Source of the DNA: Actinomycetota bacterium
GTDB lineage: Bacteria > Actinomycetota > Acidimicrobiia > Acidimicrobiales > Ilumatobacteraceae
DNA length: 38,578 bases
Direction: 5' to 3'
Assembly: GCA_009920715.1 (NCBI GenBank)
Contig: RFZO01000002.1
Coordinates: forward strand, 1 to 38,578
Shown: positions 19,775 to 29,085 of the stretch, piece after piece
Numbering within the stretch: position 1 is the first letter of the stretch
Layout of the letters: the number at the start of each line of letters is the position of its first letter
Notes under the pieces: model-generated
What the model was told of the DNA's origin: nothing
Database searches by the model: none
The model's input: the letters and a program-made list of their open reading frames with translations, nothing else
Made by a program: the position numbers and the translations under genes

Positions 19775-21039
19775 GCGGAGAGGCTACGCAACGCGGCATC
19801 GACGCGGGTGGCGAGCTCGTCGAGGACACTGTCGTCGTGTGCCGCCCCCACGAACAGGGCCTCGTAGGCCCCGGGGGCGAGGGCGACACCGTGGTCGAGC
19901 AACGCATGGAACACCCGTGCGTACAGGGCCTCGTCGGTGGTCTTTGCCTCGGCAAAGTTCGCCGGCGGTCGGTCGAGTGCATCACCGAAGTGCATGCCCA
20001 CGAGCGTGCCGACCACGGGGAACTGTGCGGGGATGCCGTTGGCCGAGAACGAATCCCGCAGCATCGCCGCGAGACGGCGGGCCCGCGCGAGCAACTCGAC
20101 GTAGAGGTCGTCGGTCAGTTCGTCGAGAGCCGCGAGACCGGCCGCCGTGGCGAGCGGGTTGCCCGCGAGCGTGCCGGCGTGGAACACGGACCCGAGCGGA
20201 GAGAGATTCTCCATGACGTCGCGGCGGCCGCCCACCGCACCGATGGGGAGTCCTCCCCCGATCACCTTGCCGAAACAGGTCAGGTCGGCGCGCACGTCGT
20301 ACTTGGCCTGTGCTCCCCCGCGCGCGAGACGGAAGCCCGTGATGACCTCGTCGAAGACGAGGAGCGCACCGACGCGGTCGCATTCGGCGCGCAGGCCGGC
20401 GAGGAACCCGGGGACCGGGGCGACCACGCCCATGTTCGCCGCGACGGGCTCGACGAACACCGCGGCGACGTCGGCGTCGAGCACCGGCACCTCGTTGTAG
20501 GGAAGCACCCACGTGTTCGCCACCGCCTCCTCCGGGACACCTGCCGTGCCGGGCAGCCCGAGCGTGGCAAGCCCGCTGCCGCCAGCCGCGAGAAGTGCGT
20601 CCGTCGCGCCGTGGAAGTTCCCGTGGAACGTGACGATGCGCTTGCGGCCCGTGACACCGCGCGCGAGCCGCACGGCCGTGCTGGTTGCCTCGGTGCCGCT
20701 GTTCATGAAGCGCACCCGCTCGCAGGAGGGCACCCTCGTGCGGATCTCCTCGGCGAGCTTCATCTCGCGCGGGGTCGGTGCTCCGTACGACGTCCCGTCC
20801 CCTGCTGCCGCGCGGATCGCCTCGGTGACCTTCGGGTGTGCGTGGCCGAGGATGATCGCGCCGTAGCTCTGCACGAGGTCGATCAGTTCGTTGCCCTCCA
20901 CGTCCCACACGCGCGCCCCCTCGGCCCGCGACACGACGTACGGCCGCCCGCCCACGGACCGGAACGCGCGGATGGACGAGTTGACGCCGCCTGGAATTGC
21001 GAGGGCGGACCGTTCGAAGATTGCGTCGTTCGACGGCAT
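19771..21039 (-). CDS. hemL: glutamate-1-semialdehyde 2,1-aminomutase
   Basis: MPSNDAIFERSALAIPGGVNSSIRAF...MNSGTEATSTAVRLAR...FDEVITGFRLARGGAQ...CFGKVIGGGLPIGA; start uncertain (ORF extends to 21153). Confidence 0.95.
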   Translation of the reverse strand: MPSNDAIFERSALAIPGGVNSSIRAFRSVGGRPYVVSRAEGARVWDVEGNELIDLVQSYGAIILGHAHPKVTEAIRAAAGDGTSYGAPTPREMKLAEEIRTRVPSCERVRFMNSGTEATSTAVRLARGVTGRKRIVTFHGNFHGATDALLAAGGSGLATLGLPGTAGVPEEAVANTWVLPYNEVPVLDADVAAVFVEPVAANMGVVAPVPGFLAGLRAECDRVGALLVFDEVITGFRLARGGAQAKYDVRADLTCFGKVIGGGLPIGAVGGRRDVMENLSPLGSVFHAGTLAGNPLATAAGLAALDELTDDLYVELLARARRLAAMLRDSFSANGIPAQFPVVGTLVGMHFGDALDRPPANFAEAKTTDEALYARVFHALLDHGVALAPGAYEALFVGAAHDDSVLDELATRVDAALRSLSA

Positions 21040-21125
21040 GCCCAGCCCGCGGCAGACGGTGGGCGTGCAGCCCGCCCGCTCGCATGCGGCCGCATCACAG
21101 AACGGGACTGTCCGGGACATGTCGA

Positions 21126-22057
21126 TCAGCCGCGTGTGAGTTCGGCGAACCAACGCGCGAAGTAGGTGAGGATGATGTCCGCGCCGGCGCGCTTCACCGC
21201 GGTGAGCTGCTCGATCGCGACCGCGTCGTGGTCGATCCAGCCGTTGGCGGCGGCGGCCTTGATCATGGAGTACTCACCGCTCACGTGGTACGCCGCCACC
21301 GGAAGGTCGGTGATGCCCCGGACCGCGGAGATGACGTCGAGATAGGTACCTCGCGCAGGCCCTCGCGCGCGTTCCGCCAGTCCTGCTGGTACCCCTTGCG
21401 GTCCCCGCCGCCGGCGATCTGCACGTCGACTGCGTCACGGAACGGTCCGTACAGGCCGGACGCGTACTTCGCCGAGTACGCCATGATCGCGGTGTCGGTG
21501 TGTCCCGCTTCGTCGAGCGCGGCACGGATGGCACCCACCTGCCCGTCCATCATCCCGCTCGGGGCGACGACGTGGGCGCCGGCATCAGCCTGGGCGACCG
21601 CCGCCCTGCAGTACACGTCGAGCGTGAGGTCGTTGTCCACGTTCCCCCGCGCGTCGAGGACGCCGCAGTGACCGTGGGAGGTGTACTCGTCGACACAGAG
21701 GTCGGCCATGAGCACCATCGAGTCCCCGGTCTCGGAGCGGAGGCGGGCGAGGGCTCGCTGGGCGATTCCGTCGGGGTCGTGTGCGCCGCTGCCGGTCTCG
21801 TCCTTCGTCGCCGGCACCCCGAAGAGGATCACCCCGCGGACACCCAGGGCGGCGAGTTCGGTGACCTCGCGCGACAGGGAATCGAGCGTGTGCTGGACCA
21901 CCCCGGGCAGGGACACGATCGGCTGGGGCCCGGTGATCCCCTCGCGGACGAAGAGCGGGGCGACAAGATCACTCGTGTGCAGCCGGGTCTCGGCGACGAG
22001 GTCCCTCATCGCGGGGCTGGTGCGCAGGCGCCGGGGCCGCGAGTGCGGGAAAGTCAC
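21126..22057 (-). pseudogene. hemB: delta-aminolevulinic acid dehydratase, frame-disrupted near 21345
   Basis: Frame 1 encodes ...[19 protein letters not shown] then shifts; [72 protein letters not shown] continues in another frame; the EGADMVMVKPA-type segment is absent. Confidence 0.85.
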
Positions 22058-22800
22058 GCCCCGATGCTATTGGCGGCGGCCTGAATCAACGCCTCGAGGC
22101 TCTGCTCCGCGGCCGTGACGGACACGGAGATGCCGAGTTTCTCGGCTGCCTTCGTGGTGGACGGACCGATGCTGGCCACCACGGGCGGAGTGGACGTGCC
22201 GAACGCGTCGTGCCAGGCACCGGCGGCGCTTCCCGACGCGAGGAGGAGGACATCCGCGGCGAGGGCGGGCAGCATCAACTCGCGCGGCGGCCGGAGGTGC
22301 GTGGTGCGGTAGGCGACGACCTTCGTCACGTCCCATCCTTTCGCGGCGATGGCGCCCGCCAGTTCCTCGTCGGCGAGGTTTCCCTGAACCAGCAGCACTC
22401 GGCCGGTCCCCTGCGGGAACGAGCCGGCGAGGACCGACGCACGCGCGGGTTCGGCCACGATCGATGCCGTGGTGCCCAGCGAGTTGGCGGTCGCCGCACC
22501 GACGGCCGCGAACAACGGGAAGGAGTCCGTGTCCCCCGCCGCCATCGCGGCCGACACGAACGGTGCGACCCTGTCCGCCCCGTTGGTCGAGGTCACCACC
22601 ACCCAGTCGAACTCGTGGATGCGCTGCAGGACCTCGTCGCGGACACGTCCCTCGTCCTCCGGTTCCTCGATCGCGATGAGGGGAACCTCCACCACACGCG
22701 CACCGCGCGCCTCGAGGAGCAGCCGCAGCGAGGCATTCTGCCCGGCCGACCTCGTGATGACCACGGACCTGCCCTCCAGCGGTTCAGCCACCCGCACCAC
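22054..22800 (-). CDS. hemD: uroporphyrinogen-III synthase
   Basis: LEGRSVVITRSAGQNASLRLLLEARGARVVEVPLIAIEEP; position between hemC and hemB. Confidence 0.88.
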   Translation of the reverse strand: MVRVAEPLEGRSVVITRSAGQNASLRLLLEARGARVVEVPLIAIEEPEDEGRVRDEVLQRIHEFDWVVVTSTNGADRVAPFVSAAMAAGDTDSFPLFAAVGAATANSLGTTASIVAEPARASVLAGSFPQGTGRVLLVQGNLADEELAGAIAAKGWDVTKVVAYRTTHLRPPRELMLPALAADVLLLASGSAAGAWHDAFGTSTPPVVASIGPSTTKAAEKLGISVSVTAAEQSLEALIQAAANSIGA

Positions 22801-23665
22801 CGCCGGCGAGACGCTGCCGGCACTCGGCCGCGGTGGCCGCGCCGATCATGAGATGGTCATCGGTGCCGCCGACCGCGCCCGTCAGCTGGATGCTCTCCGT
22901 CCCGTCGGACATGAACGCACGGAAGACCCCGTCGGCCGACATGTGCGCGGCCACCGGCAGCGAGCACCCCGCCCCGAGTTCGGCGAGGAAGGCCCGCTCC
23001 GTCTCCACCGCGCGCCGCGTTGCCGCGTGGTCGACGGGCGCGACCGCGGCGAGCACACGGTCGTCGTCCGTTCTCGTCTCCACCGCCACGCAACCCTGAC
23101 CGACCATCGGCACCGCGGTGTCGAGGTCGAGGACTTCCGCCACCAGCTCCGTCATCCCGAGGATCTCGAGCGCAGCCCGGGCCATGACGATGGAGCCGCC
23201 GTCGGGCACCTTCGAGAGCCTGGTCTGGATGTTGCCGCGGAGCTCCACGAAGGAGAGGTCGGGCCGGACCCTCGCGAGCTGCGCACGACGGCGCACGGAG
23301 CCGGTCGCCACGGTCGCACCCTGCGGCAACGACGCGAGAGACAGACCCACCAGCACGTCTTCGGGAGAGCGGCGTTCGGTGAAGGCTGCGATGACGAGCC
23401 CGTCGGCCTGGGCGGACGGCAGGTCCTTCGCGCTGTGCACGGCGACATCGGCGCGGCCGTCGAGGACCGCCCGCTGTACCTCCTTCACGAAGATCCCCTG
23501 GCCGCCCATCTGGTGCAGCGGCGTGGACTGGTTCGCGTCGCCCTGCGTCTCCACGAGCACGTACTCAACGTCCGCACCGGATGATGTGGCAATCGCGGCG
23601 CCAACTGCCTCGGCCTGGGCGCGTGCCTGGGCACTCCCTCGTGTCGCGATCCTGATGACGGCCAT
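22784..23665 (-). CDS. hemC: porphobilinogen deaminase
   Basis: MAVIRIATRGSAQARAQAEAV...VHSAKDLPSAQADGLVIAAFTERRSPEDVLV...GAGCSLPVAAH. Confidence 0.96.
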   Translation of the reverse strand: MAVIRIATRGSAQARAQAEAVGAAIATSSGADVEYVLVETQGDANQSTPLHQMGGQGIFVKEVQRAVLDGRADVAVHSAKDLPSAQADGLVIAAFTERRSPEDVLVGLSLASLPQGATVATGSVRRRAQLARVRPDLSFVELRGNIQTRLSKVPDGGSIVMARAALEILGMTELVAEVLDLDTAVPMVGQGCVAVETRTDDDRVLAAVAPVDHAATRRAVETERAFLAELGAGCSLPVAAHMSADGVFRAFMSDGTESIQLTGAVGGTDDHLMIGAATAAECRQRLAGGGAGG

Positions 23666-23673
23666 AGGTCTGT

Positions 23674-24930
23674 TCAGTGCAGGTTAAACAAGTCGCGCAC
23701 CGCCGCGGAGAGGCGTTCACCCTGCGGGGTGCCGGCCGCCTCGCGCAGGCGGACCGAGGGCGTGTGCAGCATCTTCGCCACGATCGACCGGGTGATCGTC
23801 TCGATGACCTCACGCTCCTCGTCACCGAGCTGGGCGAGCCGCGCGGAGAATCGGGCGAGCTCGGCCTGCCTGGTCTCCTCCACTGCCTCTCGCAACTGGG
23901 CCACGAGGGGAGCCGCCTGGCGCTGGGCCGATGACAGCACGAACCGCTCGACCTCCTCGGAGATGATCGCACGGACGTCGTCGACCTCCGCCTCGCGGGC
24001 GGACAGGCCGCGGGCGGCCCACTCGTTCAGGTGGTCGAGGTCGCGCAGGGTCACCCCGGCTATCCCCGCCACCGACGGATCGACGTCGCGCGGCAGCGCG
24101 ATGTCGACGATGAGCAACGGGGACGCGGCACCGGCCCGTGCCTCCTCCACCGACCCGCGGGTGAGCACAACATCACCGGCACCCGTGCAGGAGACGACAA
24201 CGTCGGCCCCGGCCAGTTCTGCGCCGAGATCCGCGAACGGGGCCACTCGCGCGCCGACCTTGCCGGCCAGTGCCTCCCCGCGATCGGCCGTGCGGTTGAC
24301 GACAACGGTCCGTGCACCGGCCTTGGCGAGTGCCGTGGCCACTCCCTCGCCCATCTCGCCGGCGCCGATGACCAGCACCCGGGAGCCTGCGAGCGATCCG
24401 ATGATCTCCTCGGCCATCTCCACGGCGGCATGAGAAACCGACGCCGTGGAACGGGCTATCGCTGTCTCCGTGCGGGCCCGCTTGCCGGTCTCGAGCGCGT
24501 GACGGAAAAGCAGGTTCAGCGAACTGCGCGCGACGCCCTGGGCCATCGCCGTCTCCCACGCGTCGCGGACCTGGCCGATGATCTCGGACTCCCCGATGAC
24601 CGCGGAGTCGAGACCGCTCGCCACGCCGAACAGGTGGGCCACCGCCGCCTCGTCGTGCTGGCTGAACAGGTGGGGCGTGACGTCTTCGCCGGCGAGACCG
24701 CTCGTCTCGCAGAAGAAGTCACGGATGTCGTCGTACGCGCCGTGGAACCGCTCGACCACCGCGTACACCTCGGTGCGGTTGCAGGTGGACAGCACCACCA
24801 CCTCGCGGATGTCGTCGCGCACACCGAGGTTGTGCAGCGCCTTCGGCAGCGACGGCTCGGGAATCGTCATCCTCTCTAGGAGGGTCACCGGGGCGGTGCG
24901 GTGGTTGATCCCGATGACGACGATGGACAC
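23674..24930 (-). CDS. hemA: glutamyl-tRNA reductase
   Basis: VVIGINHRTAPVTLLERM...VVLSTCNRTEVYAV...VLVIGAGEMGEGVA. Confidence 0.96.
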   Translation of the reverse strand: MSIVVIGINHRTAPVTLLERMTIPEPSLPKALHNLGVRDDIREVVVLSTCNRTEVYAVVERFHGAYDDIRDFFCETSGLAGEDVTPHLFSQHDEAAVAHLFGVASGLDSAVIGESEIIGQVRDAWETAMAQGVARSSLNLLFRHALETGKRARTETAIARSTASVSHAAVEMAEEIIGSLAGSRVLVIGAGEMGEGVATALAKAGARTVVVNRTADRGEALAGKVGARVAPFADLGAELAGADVVVSCTGAGDVVLTRGSVEEARAGAASPLLIVDIALPRDVDPSVAGIAGVTLRDLDHLNEWAARGLSAREAEVDDVRAIISEEVERFVLSSAQRQAAPLVAQLREAVEETRQAELARFSARLAQLGDEEREVIETITRSIVAKMLHTPSVRLREAAGTPQGERLSAAVRDLFNLH

Positions 24931-24940
24931 GGTTCAGACC

Positions 24941-25627
24941 CTACGCACTCACGGGGGTGGTCTGCCCGCCCCGGGTGTCCCCGCGGGCGTCGGAGCGGCA
25001 CTGCTCGTAGTAACTGAGGATCTGCAGCTCGAGGGCGAGGTCGACCTTGCGGACGTTCACGCCCTTCGGGACGGCAAGGACCGTGGGGGCGAAGTTCAGG
25101 ATGGAGCCGATGCCGGCCCGCACCAGCGCGTCGGCGGCCTCCTGGGCATGCGGTGCCGGGGTGGCCACGATCCCGATGCTGACCCCCTTCGACTGGGCGA
25201 TCTGCTGGAGTTCGTCGGCATGGCGGACCCTCACGCCGCCCACGACCGTGCCGATCTTGGACTCGTCCTTGTCGACGATGCCCACGATGTGGAACCCGCG
25301 CTCGGTGATGCCCGCGTAGTTCGCGAGCGCCTGCCCCAGGTTCCCTGCACCGACGATGATCACCGGCCATGACTGGTTCAACCCCAGTTCACGTTGGATC
25401 TGGTACAGCAGGTACTGCACGTCGTAGCCGACGCCGCGCGTGCCGTACGTGCCGAGGTACGAGAGGTCCTTGCGCACCTTCGCGGCGTTCACACCCGCGA
25501 GTTCGGCGAGCTGGTCGCTGGAGATCTGCGAAGTTCCCTCACCGACGAGGTCGGTGAGGATGCGCAGGTAGATGGGCAGCCGGCCGACGGCGGCTTCGGG
25601 GATTCGGCGGCGGGGGGAGTCCGTCAT
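24941..25627 (-). CDS. rex: redox-sensing transcriptional repressor Rex
   Basis: IPEAAVGRLPIYLRILTDLVGEGTSQISSDQLAELAGVNAAKVRKDLSYLGTYGTRGVGYDV...VIIVGAGNLGQALANY. Confidence 0.96.
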   Translation of the reverse strand: MTDSPRRRIPEAAVGRLPIYLRILTDLVGEGTSQISSDQLAELAGVNAAKVRKDLSYLGTYGTRGVGYDVQYLLYQIQRELGLNQSWPVIIVGAGNLGQALANYAGITERGFHIVGIVDKDESKIGTVVGGVRVRHADELQQIAQSKGVSIGIVATPAPHAQEAADALVRAGIGSILNFAPTVLAVPKGVNVRKVDLALELQILSYYEQCRSDARGDTRGGQTTPVSA

Positions 25628-25699
25628 ATGCATTGCCAACGCTATTGGTTCGGGCCCCCAACAGTGAACTCCGTGGGCGCGCGCCTAGCCTTCAGCCCC

Positions 25700-26440
25700 G
25701 TGACATTGAACACCGCCCTCGCCGCGGTCTCCGGTCTGGTGTCCCTGGCCTTCGGGCTGGCCACTCTCGACCGCTGGTTGCGCAGGCGCCGGCCCCACGA
25801 ACTCGCCTGGTCCGTGGCCATGGCTCTCTTCTTCGTCGCGGCGATGAGCCTGTGGTGGGCAGAGGCCCGGGGATGGAGCGAACCGTCGTTCCGGGTGTTC
25901 TTCGCGTTCGGTGCCGTCATCAACGTCCCCTGGCTGGCCCTCGGCACCGTCTACCTCCTGGCCGGACGCCGCGCGGGGGACACGACCATGCGCGCACTGC
26001 TCATCTTCTCCGGCTTCGCGCTCGGCGCCGTCGTGATGGCGCCCATCAGCGGCGCGATCGACCCGGGCGAGCTTCCCACCGGCAAGGACCACTTCGGGGT
26101 CCTGCCGCGCGTGCTCGCGGCGGTCGGTTCTGCCGTGCCCGCCGTGGTCATCTTCGCCGGCGCCGCGTGGTCGGCCTGGCGCGTGCTGCGCGGTGCGAAC
26201 CCTGCCCTCACCGCATCCGCGGTCCGCAACGTGTCGTCGGCGCGCCGGCTCGCCGCGGGCAACGTGCTCGTCGCGGCGGGAGCCGCCGTGCTCTCGGCGA
26301 GCGGCACCTTCGCGGGCCGGCTCGGCGCCGACACGTCGTTCGCCGTCACGCTCAGCGCGGGCATCAGCATCCTGTTCGCCGGCTTCCTCGTGGCCAGCAA
26401 CGCCACGTCACCGGGCCGGCGGCTTCAGCGCAACGAGTAG
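25700..26440 (+). CDS. hypothetical multi-pass membrane protein
   Basis: GTG start VTLNTALAAVSGLVSLAFG...; several hydrophobic segments; divergent from rex. Confidence 0.75.
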   Translation: MTLNTALAAVSGLVSLAFGLATLDRWLRRRRPHELAWSVAMALFFVAAMSLWWAEARGWSEPSFRVFFAFGAVINVPWLALGTVYLLAGRRAGDTTMRALLIFSGFALGAVVMAPISGAIDPGELPTGKDHFGVLPRVLAAVGSAVPAVVIFAGAAWSAWRVLRGANPALTASAVRNVSSARRLAAGNVLVAAGAAVLSASGTFAGRLGADTSFAVTLSAGISILFAGFLVASNATSPGRRLQRNE

Positions 26441-27915
26441 CGCTGCAGCTTGCCCGTCATGTTGCGGGGAACCTGGTCCACGAACAGCACCTTGGACGGG
26501 CACTTGTAGCGGGCGAGATGGGCCCGGCAGTGGTCGACGACGGTGTCCTCGTCGAGGTGGGTGCCGGGGCGCAGCACCACGTAGGCGCGGACGGCCTCCC
26601 CCGTGTGCGGGTGGGCGGTGCCCACGACGGCGGCATCGACGATGTCGGGGTGCGCGGTGAGCACCTCCTCCACTTCCGCGGGGAACACGTTGAACCCGGA
26701 GACGATGATGAGGTCCTTCGCCCGGTCCACCATGAAGATGTGTCCGGCCTCGTCGGCAACCGCGATGTCGCCGGTGCGCAGCCACCCGTCGGGGCTGAGC
26801 ACGCGGGCGGTGGCCTCCGGGTCGTTCAGGTACCCGGCAAAGACGTTCGGCCCGCGCACCCAGATCTCGCCGCTGTCGCCGACGAACGCGTCGTCACCGT
26901 TCTCGTCGACGATGCGCACCTCGACACCCGGCACCGGCCGCCCGATGGAGCCCGGCGTGAACGGCATGTCGATGGACGTCGTCACAACGGGGGACGCCTC
27001 GGTGAGGCCGTAACCCTCCAGCACCTGCAGCCCGAACCTGTTGCTGAGCGAGTGGATCACCTGCTCGGGGAGTTTCGCCGCGCCGGAGAGCGCGAGACGC
27101 ACCTTTGCGAACGCATCGGCCGGCACGTCGAGCAGCTGGTTGAGCGCCATCCAGATGCTCGGAGCCCCGAGCATCACCGTGACACCGCGTTCGCGCAGCG
27201 TCTCGATCGTGCTGACCGGGTCGAATCTCTGCACGAGAACGATGGAAGCACCGACCGCGAGCGTGTTGCACAGCATCACGTTCAGCCCGAAGATGTGGTA
27301 CATCGGCAGCACACCGAAGGTCACGTCCGACGGGGACATGTTCTCCACCGCGGTGGACTGCTCGATGTTCGAGAGGAGATTCCCGTGGGTGAGGACGGCC
27401 GCCTTCGGTGACCCTGCGGTGCCGCTGGTGAACATGTAGACAGCCGGGGTCGACGGGTCGACGTCGACGGAGTCCACCGACCCGTCGCCCGCGAACACCT
27501 CGTCAAGCGTGTGGGCCCCTTCGATCCCGTGACCCTCGGTGGCCATGACCGTGCGGACCCCGTGACGGATGTCGGAGGGGATTCGCTCCCACGTGGCGAG
27601 CGCCGCGGGTTCGATGATCACCACTGCCGGCTGCACGACAGCCAGCTCCTTCTCGATCTCAGGTGCCGGGCTGGTGGGGTTGAGCGGCGCCACGACCGCG
27701 CCGACACCGACGGCGGCGAGGTACGAGACCACGAAATACGGCGTGTTGCCGCACAGGAGCGCCACGCACTCCCCGCGCCGCAGGCCGAGAGCGACGAACT
27801 CGGCGCGCAACGCCGCCACCTGGCGCCGCAGCTGTCCGTAGGTGGTGGTCCGGCCGTGGCTGATGAGGGCCGTTGACGCGTCGGGGTGTCCGTCGATGAT
27901 GCGGGCGAGGTTCAC
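26425..27915 (-). CDS. AMP-dependent synthetase / long-chain acyl-CoA ligase family
   Basis: MFTSGTAGSPKAAVLTHGNL, GYGLTEASPV, GWLRTGDIAV, PRNMTGKLQR motifs. Confidence 0.92.
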   Translation of the reverse strand: MNLARIIDGHPDASTALISHGRTTTYGQLRRQVAALRAEFVALGLRRGECVALLCGNTPYFVVSYLAAVGVGAVVAPLNPTSPAPEIEKELAVVQPAVVIIEPAALATWERIPSDIRHGVRTVMATEGHGIEGAHTLDEVFAGDGSVDSVDVDPSTPAVYMFTSGTAGSPKAAVLTHGNLLSNIEQSTAVENMSPSDVTFGVLPMYHIFGLNVMLCNTLAVGASIVLVQRFDPVSTIETLRERGVTVMLGAPSIWMALNQLLDVPADAFAKVRLALSGAAKLPEQVIHSLSNRFGLQVLEGYGLTEASPVVTTSIDMPFTPGSIGRPVPGVEVRIVDENGDDAFVGDSGEIWVRGPNVFAGYLNDPEATARVLSPDGWLRTGDIAVADEAGHIFMVDRAKDLIIVSGFNVFPAEVEEVLTAHPDIVDAAVVGTAHPHTGEAVRAYVVLRPGTHLDEDTVVDHCRAHLARYKCPSKVLFVDQVPRNMTGKLQRYSLR

Positions 27916-27931
27916 GGTAGGTCCTGCCCCG

Positions 27932-28015
27932 TCACAGCATCAGCAGGTTGACGATGGCAGCCGCGAGGATCGCCCCCAGCAGCAGCGCGATGGTGAGCGT
28001 GGTGGCCGGGCGCAT
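27932..28015 (-). CDS. 27-aa single-TM micro-ORF
   Basis: MRPATTLTIALLLGAILAAAIVNLLML*; fits the gap between the flanking co-directional genes. Confidence 0.4.
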   Translation of the reverse strand: MRPATTLTIALLLGAILAAAIVNLLML

Positions 28016-28019
28016 GCGC

Positions 28020-28883
28020 TCAGCCTAATGAACCACCCGTGCGCAGCGTGACGGGTGCGGGTGCGGGCCCGTCCCCCCTGAAGAGGAGCACCGCGTCGCC
28101 CGGCTGCAGGCGCAGCTCCGCGGCGGCCGAACCCCGGTCAACGGCGAGCGCGACCATGCCGTACGAGTCGATGACCGCACCGATCGCTCCCTCGTCGAGC
28201 GCGGCGAAGTGGGTCTCCAGCCGCACGCTGCGCACGTCATCGCCGACCACGGCGCGCATCACCGGCCCGATTGCCGACACGTCGGACGGACCGACGTTCA
28301 GTTGGCAGTTGCCGTAGTGGTCCACCCACGTCACCTCGCAGCGCACACCCTCGCCGTGGACGGGATGAACCTCGGGTGTCGACAGCGGCACGAGACCGGG
28401 CATGAGCGCGGCGATGTCGATCTCCTCGCCGACCTCCTCGATGGTCCCGCCGTTGCAGAGATGGGCGGCGACGGGCGCGAAGACGTCGCGGCCCGCGAAG
28501 GTGGTGCCGGGTGCCTCGAGATGGAGATCCGTGTTCGACAGCACGAAGGCGCGCTCCGCCCCTCCCGCCATCGCCGCCGCAGGCGGGAGCAGGCCGTTGT
28601 CGGGCCCCACGAGCACACCGTTGCCGCCTGCCACCTCGATGGCGACGGGCCTGCGCGACGAACCGACGCCCGGGTCCACCACGGCGACGATGACACCCGC
28701 CGGCACGTACTGGATCGCGCGGGCGAGCGCGAGCGAACCCCAGCGCACGTCGAACGGCGGCACACCGTGGGTGATGTCGGTGATGCGCACGTGCGGCGCG
28801 ATGTCGATGATCACGCTCTTCAGCACGCCGACGAACTCGTCGTCGAGTCCGTAGTCGGTGAGCAACGCGACGTGACTGTGCAT
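28020..28883 (-). CDS. SAM hydroxide adenosyltransferase (SAM hydrolase) family
   Basis: MHSHVALLTDYGLDDEFVGVLKSVI...VVDPGVGSSRRPVAIE...LVGPDNGLL...FAGRDVFAPVAAHL. Confidence 0.9.
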   Translation of the reverse strand: MHSHVALLTDYGLDDEFVGVLKSVIIDIAPHVRITDITHGVPPFDVRWGSLALARAIQYVPAGVIVAVVDPGVGSSRRPVAIEVAGGNGVLVGPDNGLLPPAAAMAGGAERAFVLSNTDLHLEAPGTTFAGRDVFAPVAAHLCNGGTIEEVGEEIDIAALMPGLVPLSTPEVHPVHGEGVRCEVTWVDHYGNCQLNVGPSDVSAIGPVMRAVVGDDVRSVRLETHFAALDEGAIGAVIDSYGMVALAVDRGSAAAELRLQPGDAVLLFRGDGPAPAPVTLRTGGSLG

Positions 28884-28923
28884 GCGGCTCACGATAAGGG
28901 TGCAGCACCCGCACGGGAGAAAA

Positions 28924-28966
28924 CGAAAGGGCCGGTGCCAACCCCCCGACGGCACCGGCCCTTTCG
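28924..28966 (-). terminator. intrinsic-type terminator downstream of proC
   Basis: Perfect 16-bp inverted repeat CGAAAGGGCCGGTGCC/GGCACCGGCCCTTTCG, 11-nt loop; followed by GTTTTCT on the minus strand. Confidence 0.8.
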
Positions 28967-29014
28967 GCGCTGCTCATTGCTGAGCGCGACTCCCGGAAGC
29001 GGTTGCCCGTTCCC

Positions 29015-29030
29015 GGTGACCTGGGTCACA
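29015..29030. promoter_or_regulatory. CRP/FNR-type palindromic site
   Basis: GGTGACCTGGGTCACA versus TGTGA-N6-TCACA, one mismatch. Confidence 0.4.
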
Positions 29031-29048
29031 GAATACATACGGCGGTCA

Positions 29049-29078
29049 CCCGGACGAAACTTTCCGGGGGGTTTTTTT
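29049..29078 (+). terminator. candidate plus-strand intrinsic terminator
   Basis: CCCGGA-CGAAACTT-TCCGGG then GGG and a T7 run. Confidence 0.4.
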
Positions 29079-29085
29079 GGTCGGT

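Noticed and set aside
28924-28966. C-rich hairpin loop (AACCCCCCGAC) as a 6C-type actinobacterial RNA
   Set aside because: Only one C-rich stem-loop is present, and on the minus strand it makes a conventional terminator after proC, which is the simpler explanation.
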